Under the pieces are notes generated by a model, which had not been told where the DNA came from, did no database searches, and was given only the letters and a program-made list of their open reading frames with translations. A stretch of DNA of 64,000 nt, from assembly GCF_036346295.1 (NCBI RefSeq), contig NZ_CP107819.1:7502001-7566000 (forward strand), given 5' to 3'. The DNA comes from Streptomyces sp. NBC_00536. Lineage in GTDB: Bacteria > Actinomycetota > Actinomycetes > Streptomycetales > Streptomycetaceae. The position numbers and the translations under genes are program-made. Positions 33,477-41,496 of the stretch are shown piece by piece; the stretch's first letter is position 1; each line of letters starts with the position of its first letter.

Positions 33477-33905
33477 CTAGGAGGTCCCGGCCGGGTGGGC
33501 GAGGCGGCCCAGCAGGTTGAGGGTGTCGTCGAGCGGGACCGGGCCGAAGAACCGCGCGTCGACCTCCTCGACGGCGGCGATCGCGCGCGGGGCCAGCTCG
33601 GCGCCCGGGCCCGTCACGTGCAGCCGCTTCGCCCGGGTGTCGGCCGGGTCGACCTCGCGGGCGATCAGGTTCTTCTGTTCCAGCGTGCGCAGCACCTGCG
33701 AGGTCATCTTCACGTCGGTGCCCGCCTGCCGGGCGAGGGCCTGCTGGTTGGGGCGCTCGCCCTGGCCGTTCATCCACCAGGTGCAGGCGAGCAGGACGAA
33801 CTGGACGTGTGTCAGGCCCAGCGGGGCCAGGGCCGCCGCGATGCCGCGCTGCCAGCGCAGCGTGGCGTGCCAGAGCAGGAATCCGGGGCTCTCGCCGGGC
33901 TGCAC
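33477..33905 (-). CDS. MarR-family transcriptional regulator
   Basis: A 142-residue winged-helix regulator: PNQQALARQAGTDVKMTSQVLRTLEQKNLIAREVDPADTRAKRLHVT covers the recognition helix and wing. It is the second gene of a two-gene operon, starting 5 bases after an SRPBCC gene. Twin CAGACTATCTG palindromes upstream of the operon are likely its own binding sites, giving autoregulation. Confidence 0.9.
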   Translation of the reverse strand: MQPGESPGFLLWHATLRWQRGIAAALAPLGLTHVQFVLLACTWWMNGQGERPNQQALARQAGTDVKMTSQVLRTLEQKNLIAREVDPADTRAKRLHVTGPGAELAPRAIAAVEEVDARFFGPVPLDDTLNLLGRLAHPAGTS

Positions 33906-33910
33906 CGGCC

Positions 33911-34330
33911 TCAGCCCCGGGCGGCCAGCGCGGTGAGCGCGGCCATCGTGTCGGGCCAGTCGGCGGTGATGCCGGGGCCGATCTGCGGGCCGACCTCGTC
34001 GGCGCCCGTACCGGTGATCTCCATCCTGTAGACGATACGGGTCCGGCCCTCGGGGAGCGGCGCGAGGGTGTGCGCGGTCCGCAGGACGAGTCCGCCGACG
34101 CGGGCCTCGTCGGTGAAGGACTCGCCGGGGACGAGATCGGTGACGCGCAGCTCCACGGGGCAGTCCCCGGGCGGCGTCATGGTGATGCCGGCGCCGACGG
34201 CGAAGGGGCCCTCGAAGTCGATCCGCTCTATCTCACCGTTCCAGGTTCCCCAGTTCGGTACGTCGGCCCAGAGCGCCCAGATCGCCGCGGCGGGGGCGTC
34301 GGTCTCCACGGTGTGCTCGTAGTCCCACAT
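33911..34330 (-). CDS. SRPBCC-family (polyketide cyclase/START-like) protein
   Basis: A 139-residue helix-grip protein beginning MWDYEHTVETDAPAAAIWAL, typical of SRPBCC lipid- or aromatic-binding domains, with the pattern VPNWGTWNGEIERIDFEGPF shared by polyketide cyclase/dehydrase-like members. It may bind a hydrophobic ligand that also affects its operon partner MarR. GAGGAGACACC precedes the start. No catalytic role can be assigned. Confidence 0.85.
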   Translation of the reverse strand: MWDYEHTVETDAPAAAIWALWADVPNWGTWNGEIERIDFEGPFAVGAGITMTPPGDCPVELRVTDLVPGESFTDEARVGGLVLRTAHTLAPLPEGRTRIVYRMEITGTGADEVGPQIGPGITADWPDTMAALTALAARG

Positions 34331-34388
34331 GGTGTCTCCTCGGTTGCTGTCCATCGGTGCCCACTGGTGCGCCGTCATTGCCTGTACG

Positions 34389-34414
34389 CAGACTATCTGC
34401 GCGCAGACTATCTG
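34389..34414 (-). promoter_or_regulatory. Tandem CAGACTATCTG operators
   Basis: Two identical 11-base near-palindromes (arms CAGA/TCTG) at 34389-34399 and 34404-34414, 15 bases apart, about 60 bases upstream of the SRPBCC start. Probable sites for the MarR protein of the same operon. Confidence 0.6.
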
Positions 34415-34521
34415 TCCAGGGGTGGCCGAACGGCCGATGCGGACCCGCGGGCGGCTCCGGCATCCTCGACGGATCACCCCGGCCCCCGTACCGCCCCCGC
34501 CCGCCCCGTGAAGGAGGCGCC

Positions 34522-35133
34522 ATGCTGCACGCCCTCTACCTGCTCGGCATATCCGCCTTCGCGGCCTCCGGCGTCCTCGCCGCGCACCGCGCCAACATGG
34601 ACCCCTTCGGCGGCTTCGTACTCGCCTTCGCCGCCAGCATCTCGGGCGGCACCCTACGCGACCTGATCCTCGACCGGCACCCCCTCTACTGGACCCACGA
34701 CTGGGTGCTCCTGGTCCTCATCGCCTCGGTCGCCGTGGCCACCATGCTCTACCTGCGGCGGTGGGAACTGCCGCAGCGCACGCTGATGGTGGTCGACGCC
34801 GTCGGCCTCGCCGTGGTCACGGTCATCGGGGCGCGCGCCGCCATCGACGCCCATGTCACCCCCGTCGCCGTGCTGATCCTCGCCGTCCTGACCGGGGTCA
34901 CCGGCGAGGTGGTGCGCGACGTGCTGTGCGGGGAGTTCCCGCCGCTGCTGCTGCGCGAGGAGGTCTACGCGACGGCCGCCCTCGCCGGAGCCGGCTGCTA
35001 CCTCCTGCTGCACTGGACCGGGGCCCCGTCCACCGTGGCGACCGTGGTCTCGGCAGGCCTGGTCTTCGCCCTGCGGATGGCCGCCGTCTTCGGTGACCTC
35101 CACCTGCCCCGGCTCCAGCGCGCCGACGCCTGA
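34522..35133 (+). CDS. TRIC-family cation channel protein
   Basis: A 203-residue integral membrane protein with about seven spans arranged as two repeats. Each repeat contains a glycine-rich kinked helix (FAASISGGTLRDLIL and AVLTGVTGEVVRDVL), the hallmark of trimeric intracellular cation channels and bacterial YadS-type proteins. It likely passes K+ or Na+ through the plasma membrane. AAGGAGG lies seven bases upstream of the ATG. Transcribed alone. Confidence 0.9.
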   Translation: MLHALYLLGISAFAASGVLAAHRANMDPFGGFVLAFAASISGGTLRDLILDRHPLYWTHDWVLLVLIASVAVATMLYLRRWELPQRTLMVVDAVGLAVVTVIGARAAIDAHVTPVAVLILAVLTGVTGEVVRDVLCGEFPPLLLREEVYATAALAGAGCYLLLHWTGAPSTVATVVSAGLVFALRMAAVFGDLHLPRLQRADA

Positions 35134-35229
35134 CCCGCCCGGACCCGCCGCCCGGACCGGGTGGCGGTGACCTCGCCCGCCGCACGGCGTTAGACCCCTG
35201 TAGCGCTGCCACCGAGCGAGGGAGAACGC

Positions 35230-35604
35230 ATGCACGCGGCCACCGGCCCGATCGCCCCACCGTCCCGCCGTACGGTCTTGCGCGCGGTCTTCACGGCCGC
35301 GGTGACCGCCGTCACCGCGGCCGCGCTGACGCCCGTACTGTGGGCCCGGCGTCCCGTGCAGACGCTGACCCCGGCCCCGCTCACGGAGGAGACGTACCGC
35401 GGCCGGCACATCGCCGTCGGCCCGGCCGGGGTCCACATCGACGGGCGGCCCCTGCACGTGATGCGGCGCGCCGACGGCAGCTACCTCAGCGGGGTCAACC
35501 ACTTCGAGTCCTTCGCGACGCCCCTCGAACTGGCCCGCGCGGCCGTGGACGAGCTGGGTACCGCCCGGCTGGCGCTCGCGGCGGGCGCCCCGCACCACGG
35601 CTGA
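35230..35604 (+). CDS. melC1: Tyrosinase cofactor/copper chaperone MelC1 (first copy)
   Basis: A 124-residue exported helper protein that delivers copper to apotyrosinase and carries it out through the Tat pathway. The N-terminus has SRRTVLRAVFTAAVTAVTAAAL, a twin-arginine signal. The mature part holds the family block YRGRHIAVGPAGVHIDGRPLHVMRRADGSYLSGVNHFESF, where the conserved Tyr-Leu/Ser region sits near the tyrosinase active site in the complex. It ends in HHG. The tyrosinase gene follows after 56 bases. Confidence 0.93.
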   Translation: MHAATGPIAPPSRRTVLRAVFTAAVTAVTAAALTPVLWARRPVQTLTPAPLTEETYRGRHIAVGPAGVHIDGRPLHVMRRADGSYLSGVNHFESFATPLELARAAVDELGTARLALAAGAPHHG

Positions 35605-35660
35605 CCCTGCCGCATAGGGACAAGCCGCATCGGGACCACGGGAAAGGGGAGGAAAGCCGC

Positions 35661-36527
35661 GTGTACACCCGGCAGAACCAGAAGAACCTCACCAGCGCGC
35701 AGAAGAAGCGGTTCACGGCCGCCGTGCTGGAGCTCAAGCGCAACGGCACCTACGACGGGTTCGTGCGGACCCACGACAAGTACTTCGTGCCGGACCGGGA
35801 CCGCAAACTGCGGGTCGGTCACATGTCACCGTCGTTCTTCCCGTGGCACCGGCGCTACCTGCTGGAGTTCGAGAAGCAGCTGCGGGCCCTGGATCCCGGG
35901 GTCTCCATCCCGTACTGGGACTGGACCACCGACGCCAGCCCCGTCTCCTCGCTCTGGGCGGAGGACTTCCTCGGCGGCACCGGCCGGGACGGCGACCACC
36001 AGGTGATGACCGGCCCCTTCGCCTACGCGCGGGGCAACTGGACGGTCTCCGTCGGCGTCACCGAGTCCCGCTTCCTCACCCGCAACCTCGGCCGCCCGCA
36101 GAACCCCATCGGCCTGCCCACCGCGGCCGAGCTGATGACGGCGCTCGACGACCCGGTCTACGACACCGACCCCTGGGACTCCACCGCCCGGGCGGGCGGC
36201 TTCCGCAACAAGCTGGAGGGCTGGGCCGCGCCCAAGAGCGAGCGCTGGCGCAACCACAACAAGGTCCACCAGTGGGTCGGCGGCCACATGACGGGCGGCA
36301 CGGCCCCCAACGACCCGGTGTTCTGGCTGCACCACGCCTTCATCGACCTGGTCTGGGACCGCTGGCAGCAACGCCACCCGGCGTCCGGCTACCTGCCCGC
36401 GACCCCGCCGCCGGAGTACGACCTCCAGCACGGCCGGGTGATCGCCCTGGACGAGCCGATGCCGCCCTGGGGGATCCCGCCGCGCGAGATGCTGGGGCAC
36501 ACCGGCCTCTACCGTTACGAGACCTGA
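35661..36527 (+). CDS. melC2: Tyrosinase MelC2 (first copy)
   Basis: A 288-residue type 3 copper enzyme that oxidises tyrosine and DOPA to quinones for melanin. CuA ligands His38, His54 and His63 and CuB ligands His199, His203 and His225 (HNKVHQW and FWLHHAF) match Streptomyces tyrosinases. There is no signal peptide, as expected for export in complex with MelC1. The GTG start at 35661 has GGGGAGGAAAG upstream. A second, divergent melC operon occurs at 54.7-55.9 kb. Confidence 0.95.
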   Translation: MYTRQNQKNLTSAQKKRFTAAVLELKRNGTYDGFVRTHDKYFVPDRDRKLRVGHMSPSFFPWHRRYLLEFEKQLRALDPGVSIPYWDWTTDASPVSSLWAEDFLGGTGRDGDHQVMTGPFAYARGNWTVSVGVTESRFLTRNLGRPQNPIGLPTAAELMTALDDPVYDTDPWDSTARAGGFRNKLEGWAAPKSERWRNHNKVHQWVGGHMTGGTAPNDPVFWLHHAFIDLVWDRWQQRHPASGYLPATPPPEYDLQHGRVIALDEPMPPWGIPPREMLGHTGLYRYET

Positions 36528-36561
36528 CGGCCACAGCACTCGGCAGACGCAGACGCAAGGA

Positions 36562-36589
36562 AGGGCCCCCGCCGGTCGGCGGGGGCCCT
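36562..36589. terminator. Bidirectional terminator between melC2 and the chaplin gene
   Basis: Perfect stem AGGGCCCCCGCC-GGTC-GGCGGGGGCCCT. It lies downstream of melC2 and 3' of the convergent chaplin gene, so it can end both transcripts. Confidence 0.8.
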
Positions 36590-36623
36590 CCTCACAGCAC
36601 ATCGGTCATGCGGTGGGCAGCGG

Positions 36624-36902
36624 TCAGCCGCCGTAGCCACCCTCGGTGTGGTGGCCGCCACCCGACGCGTTGACGCAGGTGGTGCCGAACGCCGGGTTCA
36701 GCAGGGCGATCACGTTGACGGTGTTGCCGCAGACGTTGACCGGAACGTGAACCGGAACCTGGAGCAGGTTGCCCGAGAGGACACCGGGGGAGCCGACCGC
36801 CGCACCGTGCGCATTGGCATCGGCCGCTGCCAGACCGGCGCCGGCGGCCAGGGCGCTACCGGCGGCAGCGGTGACGACGAGTGCCTTCGCGATACGCGAC
36901 AT
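36624..36902 (-). CDS. Short chaplin (hydrophobic aerial hypha coat protein)
   Basis: A 92-residue secreted surface protein with a cleavable signal peptide (ending near AAADANA) and a single chaplin domain: GSPGVLSGNLLQVPVHVPVNVCGNTVNV and LNPAFGTTCVN with the paired cysteines Cys58 and Cys76. Short chaplins assemble into amyloid-like fibrils that make aerial hyphae and spores hydrophobic. A His/Gly-rich tail (GGGHHTEGGYGG) is unusual. ATG 36902 has AGGAGATC upstream; a TTG one codon earlier is not needed. Confidence 0.92.
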   Translation of the reverse strand: MSRIAKALVVTAAAGSALAAGAGLAAADANAHGAAVGSPGVLSGNLLQVPVHVPVNVCGNTVNVIALLNPAFGTTCVNASGGGHHTEGGYGG

Positions 36903-36929
36903 CAAGATCTCCTAGTGAGAAATGGGGCG

Positions 36930-36944
36930 CCGCAGAATCTGCGG
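36930..36944 (-). promoter_or_regulatory. CCGCAGA-A-TCTGCGG inverted repeat upstream of chaplin
   Basis: Perfect 7-base arms around one base, 28 bases before the chaplin start. Could be an operator or a 5' UTR hairpin. Confidence 0.4.
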
Positions 36945-37016
36945 CATTTGACATGGCGTACAACGCGAAGACCGCCCCGGAGTCACGGCCGGTGCGGCCA
37001 CCTGGTGGGGTCCGCA

Positions 37017-37349
37017 CTACCCGGACAGCCGTACGGAGGCGAAATAGACGGTTACGGGCGCGCTCGTCCCGGGCAGGACATAGGCCGCCGGCTCGCCCTT
37101 GCAGCCCGGCTCCCGGTACAGCGCGACCCGCATCCCGGTCTTGTTGACCACGCCCCGGGACCCGCCGCCCACCGCCGCGTGGCACCCCGCGTGCGCCGGT
37201 ACCGCGTGGGGCTTGTCGTCCTGGCCGATGTACTGGAACTCCTTCCCGGCGGCCTGCGCCGTGCCCGCGGCTCCCGCCGCCGCGGCGGCGGCTCCGGCCA
37301 GCAGCAGCACTGGCCCGATGGCCGCCCGGATGGTGTGGTGGATGCTCAT
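37017..37349 (-). CDS. Small secreted protein, unknown
   Basis: A 110-residue protein with a clear signal peptide (LLLAGAAAAAAGAAGTAQA) and a mature part of about 80 residues holding two cysteines (AGCHAAVGGG and REPGCKG) that may form a disulphide. The pattern VALYREPGCKGEPAAYVL with a late ASVRLSG faintly recalls beta/gamma-crystallin-like small secreted proteins, but I cannot assign a family. It is transcribed behind its own promoter region toward the chaplin gene. Confidence 0.7.
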   Translation of the reverse strand: MSIHHTIRAAIGPVLLLAGAAAAAAGAAGTAQAAGKEFQYIGQDDKPHAVPAHAGCHAAVGGGSRGVVNKTGMRVALYREPGCKGEPAAYVLPGTSAPVTVYFASVRLSG

Positions 37350-37509
37350 GGAGGTCTCGCCCCTCGGGGAACGTGTGGAACGTGTGGAAACGGCCGGTGC
37401 GGGTGCACCCGTCCGGGGTCCAACCCGCCCGGACCCGCCCCGGGTCACGCCTTGTCACCCGTAGGTGGCTGTGCGACGGTGCGCCCAGGAGCGGATACAG
37501 GAGGACGCG

Positions 37510-39027
37510 ATGAGCGCAGCGGGAGCCCGCCCCAGGGCGATGACCAGGCACGGCGTGGTCGAAGGGCGGGCCGAGGGCGGCCTCTCGGTCTTCCGGGGCA
37601 TCCCCTACGCCGCTCCGCCCGTCGGAGCCCTGCGGTTCGCCGCGCCGCGGCCCCCGGGCGCCTGGGACGGCGTACGGGACGCGGGGACGTACGGACCGAC
37701 CGCGCCCAAGGTCCCCTACCCGCAGCGGTTCGCGGCGCTGCTCGCGGATCCCGAGGTCCCCGGTGACGACTGCCTGAACCTCAACGTCTGGACGCCCGGA
37801 GCCTCGGCGGCCGAGCGGCTGCCCGTCATGGTGTGGCTGCACGGCGGCGCCCTGACCCGCGGGTCCGGCGCCGTGCCCGTCTACGACGGCTCCGCCTTCG
37901 CCCGTGACGGCGTGGTCCTGGTCACGGCCAACTACCGGCTCGGCGTTCTCGGCTACGGGCTCTTCCCCGACGCCCCCGCCAACCGGGGCCTGCTGGACCA
38001 GATCGCCGCCCTGGAATGGGTGCGGGACAACATCGCGGAGTTCGGCGGCGACCCGGACCGGGTCACGGTCTTCGGCGAATCGGCCGGGGCCATCAGCATC
38101 GGGGCCCTGCTCGCCGCGCCCCGCGCCGCCGGGCTCTTCGCGCAGGCCGTCCTGCAGAGCGGCGCCCCCGAGGTCTACCCCCGCGACCGGGTCCGCCCGA
38201 TGGTCCGCCGGATGGCCTCCCTGCTCAAGGTGCCCGCCACCGCGGCGGCCTTCGCCGCCGTGGAACCCGAGGCGCTGCTCGCCGCCCAGGCCGCCGTACT
38301 GCGCCGCTCCAGCCCGCTGCTCGGCGGCCCCGCCTTCTTCCTGGTCCCCGACCCGGACACGCTGCCCGAGCACCCCCTCGACGCGGTCGCCGACGGAGGG
38401 GCGGCGCGGGAGATACCCCTCCTCGTGGGCTGGACCGCGCAGGAACACCGGCTGTGGCTGGCCCCCAGCGGCGCGATGCGGCTCTTCGACCAGCTGGGCC
38501 CGCTCGCCGTGGCGCTGGCCCGGCACCGCAGCGGCAAGGACCGGCTTGCCGTGCGGGAACTGCGGGAGACGCTGCCCGGGGTGAGTCCGGCGGACCTGGT
38601 GGGCCGGCTCCTCACCGACCAGCTGCTGCGCGATCCGCTGCGGCGCCTGGCCGGGGCCCGCCGGGCGGCGCCCAGCTACCTCTACGAGTTCGCCTGGCCG
38701 TCCGGCCTGCCCGGGCTCGGCGCCTGCCACGCGCTGGAGCTGGGCTTCGTCTTCGACACCCTCGGCGTGGCGGAGACCGCGTGGCTGGCCGGACCCGACG
38801 CGCCGCAGGCGCTCGCCGACGAGATGCACGCGGCCTGGGTGCGCTTCGCGGTCACCGGCAGCCCGGGCTGGGACCCCTGGGACGGCAGCGGCCCGCCGAA
38901 GGTGTTCGGCGGGCCGGAGCACGAGAGCGCGGGTGGAGCGGATGGAGCGGACGGAATGGGTGAAGCGGGTGGAGCGGGCGAAGCCCGGGCGCGGCGGGAA
39001 GCCGCTACTCCACTGGTCCTTCCATGA
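37510..39027 (+). CDS. Type B carboxylesterase (para-nitrobenzyl esterase family)
   Basis: A 505-residue alpha/beta hydrolase of the carboxylesterase/lipase family. VFRGIPYAAPPVGALRF, the EDCLNLNVW-type motif as GDDCLNLNVW, oxyanion HGGALTRGSG and nucleophile elbow VTVFGESAGAISI are clear, with a late His in GACHALELGFVF. The last 40 residues are a Gly/Ala-rich repeat (GGADGADGMGEAGGAGEA). No signal peptide is present. AGGAGGACG precedes the ATG. Its 3' end overlaps the next convergent gene by 23 bases. Confidence 0.9.
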   Translation: MSAAGARPRAMTRHGVVEGRAEGGLSVFRGIPYAAPPVGALRFAAPRPPGAWDGVRDAGTYGPTAPKVPYPQRFAALLADPEVPGDDCLNLNVWTPGASAAERLPVMVWLHGGALTRGSGAVPVYDGSAFARDGVVLVTANYRLGVLGYGLFPDAPANRGLLDQIAALEWVRDNIAEFGGDPDRVTVFGESAGAISIGALLAAPRAAGLFAQAVLQSGAPEVYPRDRVRPMVRRMASLLKVPATAAAFAAVEPEALLAAQAAVLRRSSPLLGGPAFFLVPDPDTLPEHPLDAVADGGAAREIPLLVGWTAQEHRLWLAPSGAMRLFDQLGPLAVALARHRSGKDRLAVRELRETLPGVSPADLVGRLLTDQLLRDPLRRLAGARRAAPSYLYEFAWPSGLPGLGACHALELGFVFDTLGVAETAWLAGPDAPQALADEMHAAWVRFAVTGSPGWDPWDGSGPPKVFGGPEHESAGGADGADGMGEAGGAGEARARREAATPLVLP

Positions 39028-40345
39028 CCTTGCTGATGTACTGGATCGGGCCCTCGCCCATGTTCGGCACATAGGTCTTGGCGTTGTGCTGGCCGCCCGG
39101 GATGACCCGCAGGCTCGTGTGGATCGGGCCCTTGGTGTAGGTGGCGATGAACTTCTGCACATCCGGCAGGGTCTTCTTGTTGCTCTCGTTGTCACCCACC
39201 TGGAAGGCCAGGTAGACGTCCGGGCCCTTCTTGGCGATGAGTTCCTTGGCCAGGAGCTCCGGGTTGTTCGCGGCCTTCTCCTGCTCGTGCCCCTTCCAGA
39301 GCAGCGAGTCCGGCACGATGTCCGGGCCGGAGGCGATCACGGCCTTGAACTTCTCGGGGTACTTCAGGACCGCCTTCAGGCCGGCGAAACCGCCGGTGGA
39401 GGAGCCCATGAACGCCCAGCCGTCGCGCGACTTGATGGTGCGGAAGTTCTCCCGCATCAGGTCCGGGACGTCGTCGGTCAGCCAGGTGCCCATCTTGGGC
39501 TGACCCGGAATGTCGGATCCGTCCCAGTAGGTCCCGTTGTCATCGGGCGCCGGGTTCAGCACGGGCATGGCGAGGATGAAGGGCTTGCCCTTGCCCTCCG
39601 CGGACCACTTGCTGATGCTCTTCTGGAGGCCGAGGTCGGTGCCCATCCAGTAGTTGTTCGGGTATCCGGCGCCACCGGGCAGGGCGATCATCACCGGGAA
39701 GCCGCTCTTGGCGTACTTCGGGTCGAAGTACTCCTTCGGGGCCCAGACCCAGACCTTGCCCTTGAAGCCGGACTTCTTGCCCGTGATGGTGGTGACGGCC
39801 ACGTGCGTGCCGTCGTCCAGGGTCATCGAGTTCGCGAAGTCGGCCTTGGGGCCCGTCGGCATCAGGGCCTTGGCGTTGGCCGCCTGCTGGGTGCCGCCCG
39901 CCTGGCCGTCGCCGCCCTCGGGCTTCCCGAAGGACACCGCGCTGCCCTTGTCCGTGAACGGGGGTATCTCGAAGTACGTCATCACGCCCGCCGCGATGCC
40001 CGCCACCGCGAGCACCGAGCCGCCGGCGATGACCCAGCGCTTGACCCGCGACGGACGGCGCCGCTCGCCCCCGTCCTCCGGGGCCACGTGCCCGCAGGTC
40101 GGGCACAGTTCACCGGGGGCCACGCTCTGGTGGCGGTCCTGGCGCTGGCCCTGCTGGCCCTGCTGCTGGCCCGGGTACGGGCTCTGCTGGCCCAGGTTCC
40201 CGTACTGGTCCTGGCGCGGGTACTGCTGGCGCGGCAACGGCTGGGTCTGCTGCGACTGCTGCTGCTGGTAGGGCCCGTCGGGTCGCTGCCCCTCGGGCGG
40301 GTACGGCTGGTACGGCTGGTACTGCCCGTCGGGCGAATACGACAT
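39005..40345 (-). CDS. Membrane-anchored esterase (EstD/antigen 85-like fold)
   Basis: A 446-residue protein with a Gln/Tyr/Pro-rich cytoplasmic N-terminus (residues 1-75), a CPTCGHVAPEDGG zinc-ribbon-like pair, one transmembrane span near residues 105-125 (RWVIAGGSVLAVAGIAAGVMT) and an extracytoplasmic alpha/beta hydrolase domain. The nucleophile elbow is FMGSSTGGFAG and the catalytic His lies in VIPGGQHNAKTY. Such enzymes include mycolyltransferase-like and feruloyl esterase-like proteins. The substrate cannot be read. The Q-rich segment is encoded by CAG/CTG-type repeats on the DNA. Confidence 0.85.
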   Translation of the reverse strand: MSYSPDGQYQPYQPYPPEGQRPDGPYQQQQSQQTQPLPRQQYPRQDQYGNLGQQSPYPGQQQGQQGQRQDRHQSVAPGELCPTCGHVAPEDGGERRRPSRVKRWVIAGGSVLAVAGIAAGVMTYFEIPPFTDKGSAVSFGKPEGGDGQAGGTQQAANAKALMPTGPKADFANSMTLDDGTHVAVTTITGKKSGFKGKVWVWAPKEYFDPKYAKSGFPVMIALPGGAGYPNNYWMGTDLGLQKSISKWSAEGKGKPFILAMPVLNPAPDDNGTYWDGSDIPGQPKMGTWLTDDVPDLMRENFRTIKSRDGWAFMGSSTGGFAGLKAVLKYPEKFKAVIASGPDIVPDSLLWKGHEQEKAANNPELLAKELIAKKGPDVYLAFQVGDNESNKKTLPDVQKFIATYTKGPIHTSLRVIPGGQHNAKTYVPNMGEGPIQYISKVMEGPVE

Positions 40346-40603
40346 GTGCGGGGCTCTCCGGCTGATGCGGCCCCGCTCGGGGCGGGGGAGGTCTTCTTCC
40401 GTTCGAAGGATGAACGACAGAGGCCCCAGGTTCCTAATTTTTCACTTTCTTGATCTCGCCTAGAGCACTTCCTTACCCGGCCCCCAGCGTGCAGCGCACG
40501 TTCGTTTTCCGTTGGCCCACGATCTCTGGCCCCTGCACATGCCCGTCGGTATGGTGCGTCCGCGCCGCCCCCAGAACTCCCCCCTCAGTCGGAGGTACCC
40601 CCC

Positions 40604-41494
40604 GTGTTCGGCATGACCTTGTCAAGGCCCCGCCGCACCACCGCCCTCGCGTCCGCGATCGGCCTCACCGCGGCCGTCGCCGCCCTGTGGACCTCGCTCG
40701 GAGCGGCCCAGCCCGCCCACGCGGCCGGGCTGCCCGCCCCCGACCACGTCGTCGTCGTGGTGTTCGAGAACCACGCGTACAACCAGGTCATCGGCAGCTC
40801 CAGCGCCCCCTACATCAACTCGCTGGCGACGGGCGGTGCCAACCTCACCCAGTCGTTCGGCGTCACCCACCCCAGCCAGCCCAACTACATGCAGCTCTTC
40901 TCGGGCTCCAACCAGGGCATCACCGACGACAGCTGCTACACCCCCGGCTTCAGCTCCGCGCCCAACCTGGCCTCCGAACTCATAGCCGCCGGCAAGACCT
41001 GGGGCAGCTACAACGAGACCCTCCCCAGCCAGGGCTCCACCAGCTGCAGCAGCGGCAAGTACGCCCGCAAGCACAACCCCTGGTTCGGCTTCTCCAACGT
41101 CCCGACGAGCACGGCCAAGACGATGGCCCAGTTCCCGACGGACTACACCACCCTGCCCAAGGTCTCCTTCGTCGTCCCGAACCTGTGCAGCGACATGCAC
41201 GACTGCTCGGTCGGCACCGGTGACACCTGGCTCAAGAACAACATCAAGGCCTACGCCGACTGGGCCAAGACCCACAACAGCCTGCTCGTCGTCACCTTCG
41301 ACGAGGACAACCGCCTCGCGGGCAACAAGATCCCGACCGTGCTCTACGGGCAGCCCGTGACCCCCGGTTCCACCTCCGCCACCACCTACAACCACTACGA
41401 CGTGCTGCGCACCCTGGAGGGCCTGGCGGGCCTGACCACCCACGCCGGCAACGCCGCCTCCGCCCATGACATCACGGGGATCTGGGCGAGCTGA
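40604..41494 (+). CDS. Secreted phosphoesterase (acid phosphatase/phospholipase C family)
   Basis: A 296-residue exported enzyme with a signal peptide ending near AQPAHA. PDHVVVVVFENHAYNQVIGS, THPSQPNYMQLFSGSNQGI and LLVVTFDEDN are the conserved metal-binding blocks of the PF04185 phosphoesterase family, whose members hydrolyse phosphomonoesters or phospholipids outside the cell. GTG 40604 is favoured by GGAGG eight bases upstream over ATG 40613. The next gene starts 2 bases after its stop, forming an operon with an MFS permease. Confidence 0.9.
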   Translation: MFGMTLSRPRRTTALASAIGLTAAVAALWTSLGAAQPAHAAGLPAPDHVVVVVFENHAYNQVIGSSSAPYINSLATGGANLTQSFGVTHPSQPNYMQLFSGSNQGITDDSCYTPGFSSAPNLASELIAAGKTWGSYNETLPSQGSTSCSSGKYARKHNPWFGFSNVPTSTAKTMAQFPTDYTTLPKVSFVVPNLCSDMHDCSVGTGDTWLKNNIKAYADWAKTHNSLLVVTFDEDNRLAGNKIPTVLYGQPVTPGSTSATTYNHYDVLRTLEGLAGLTTHAGNAASAHDITGIWAS

Positions 41495-41496
41495 CG

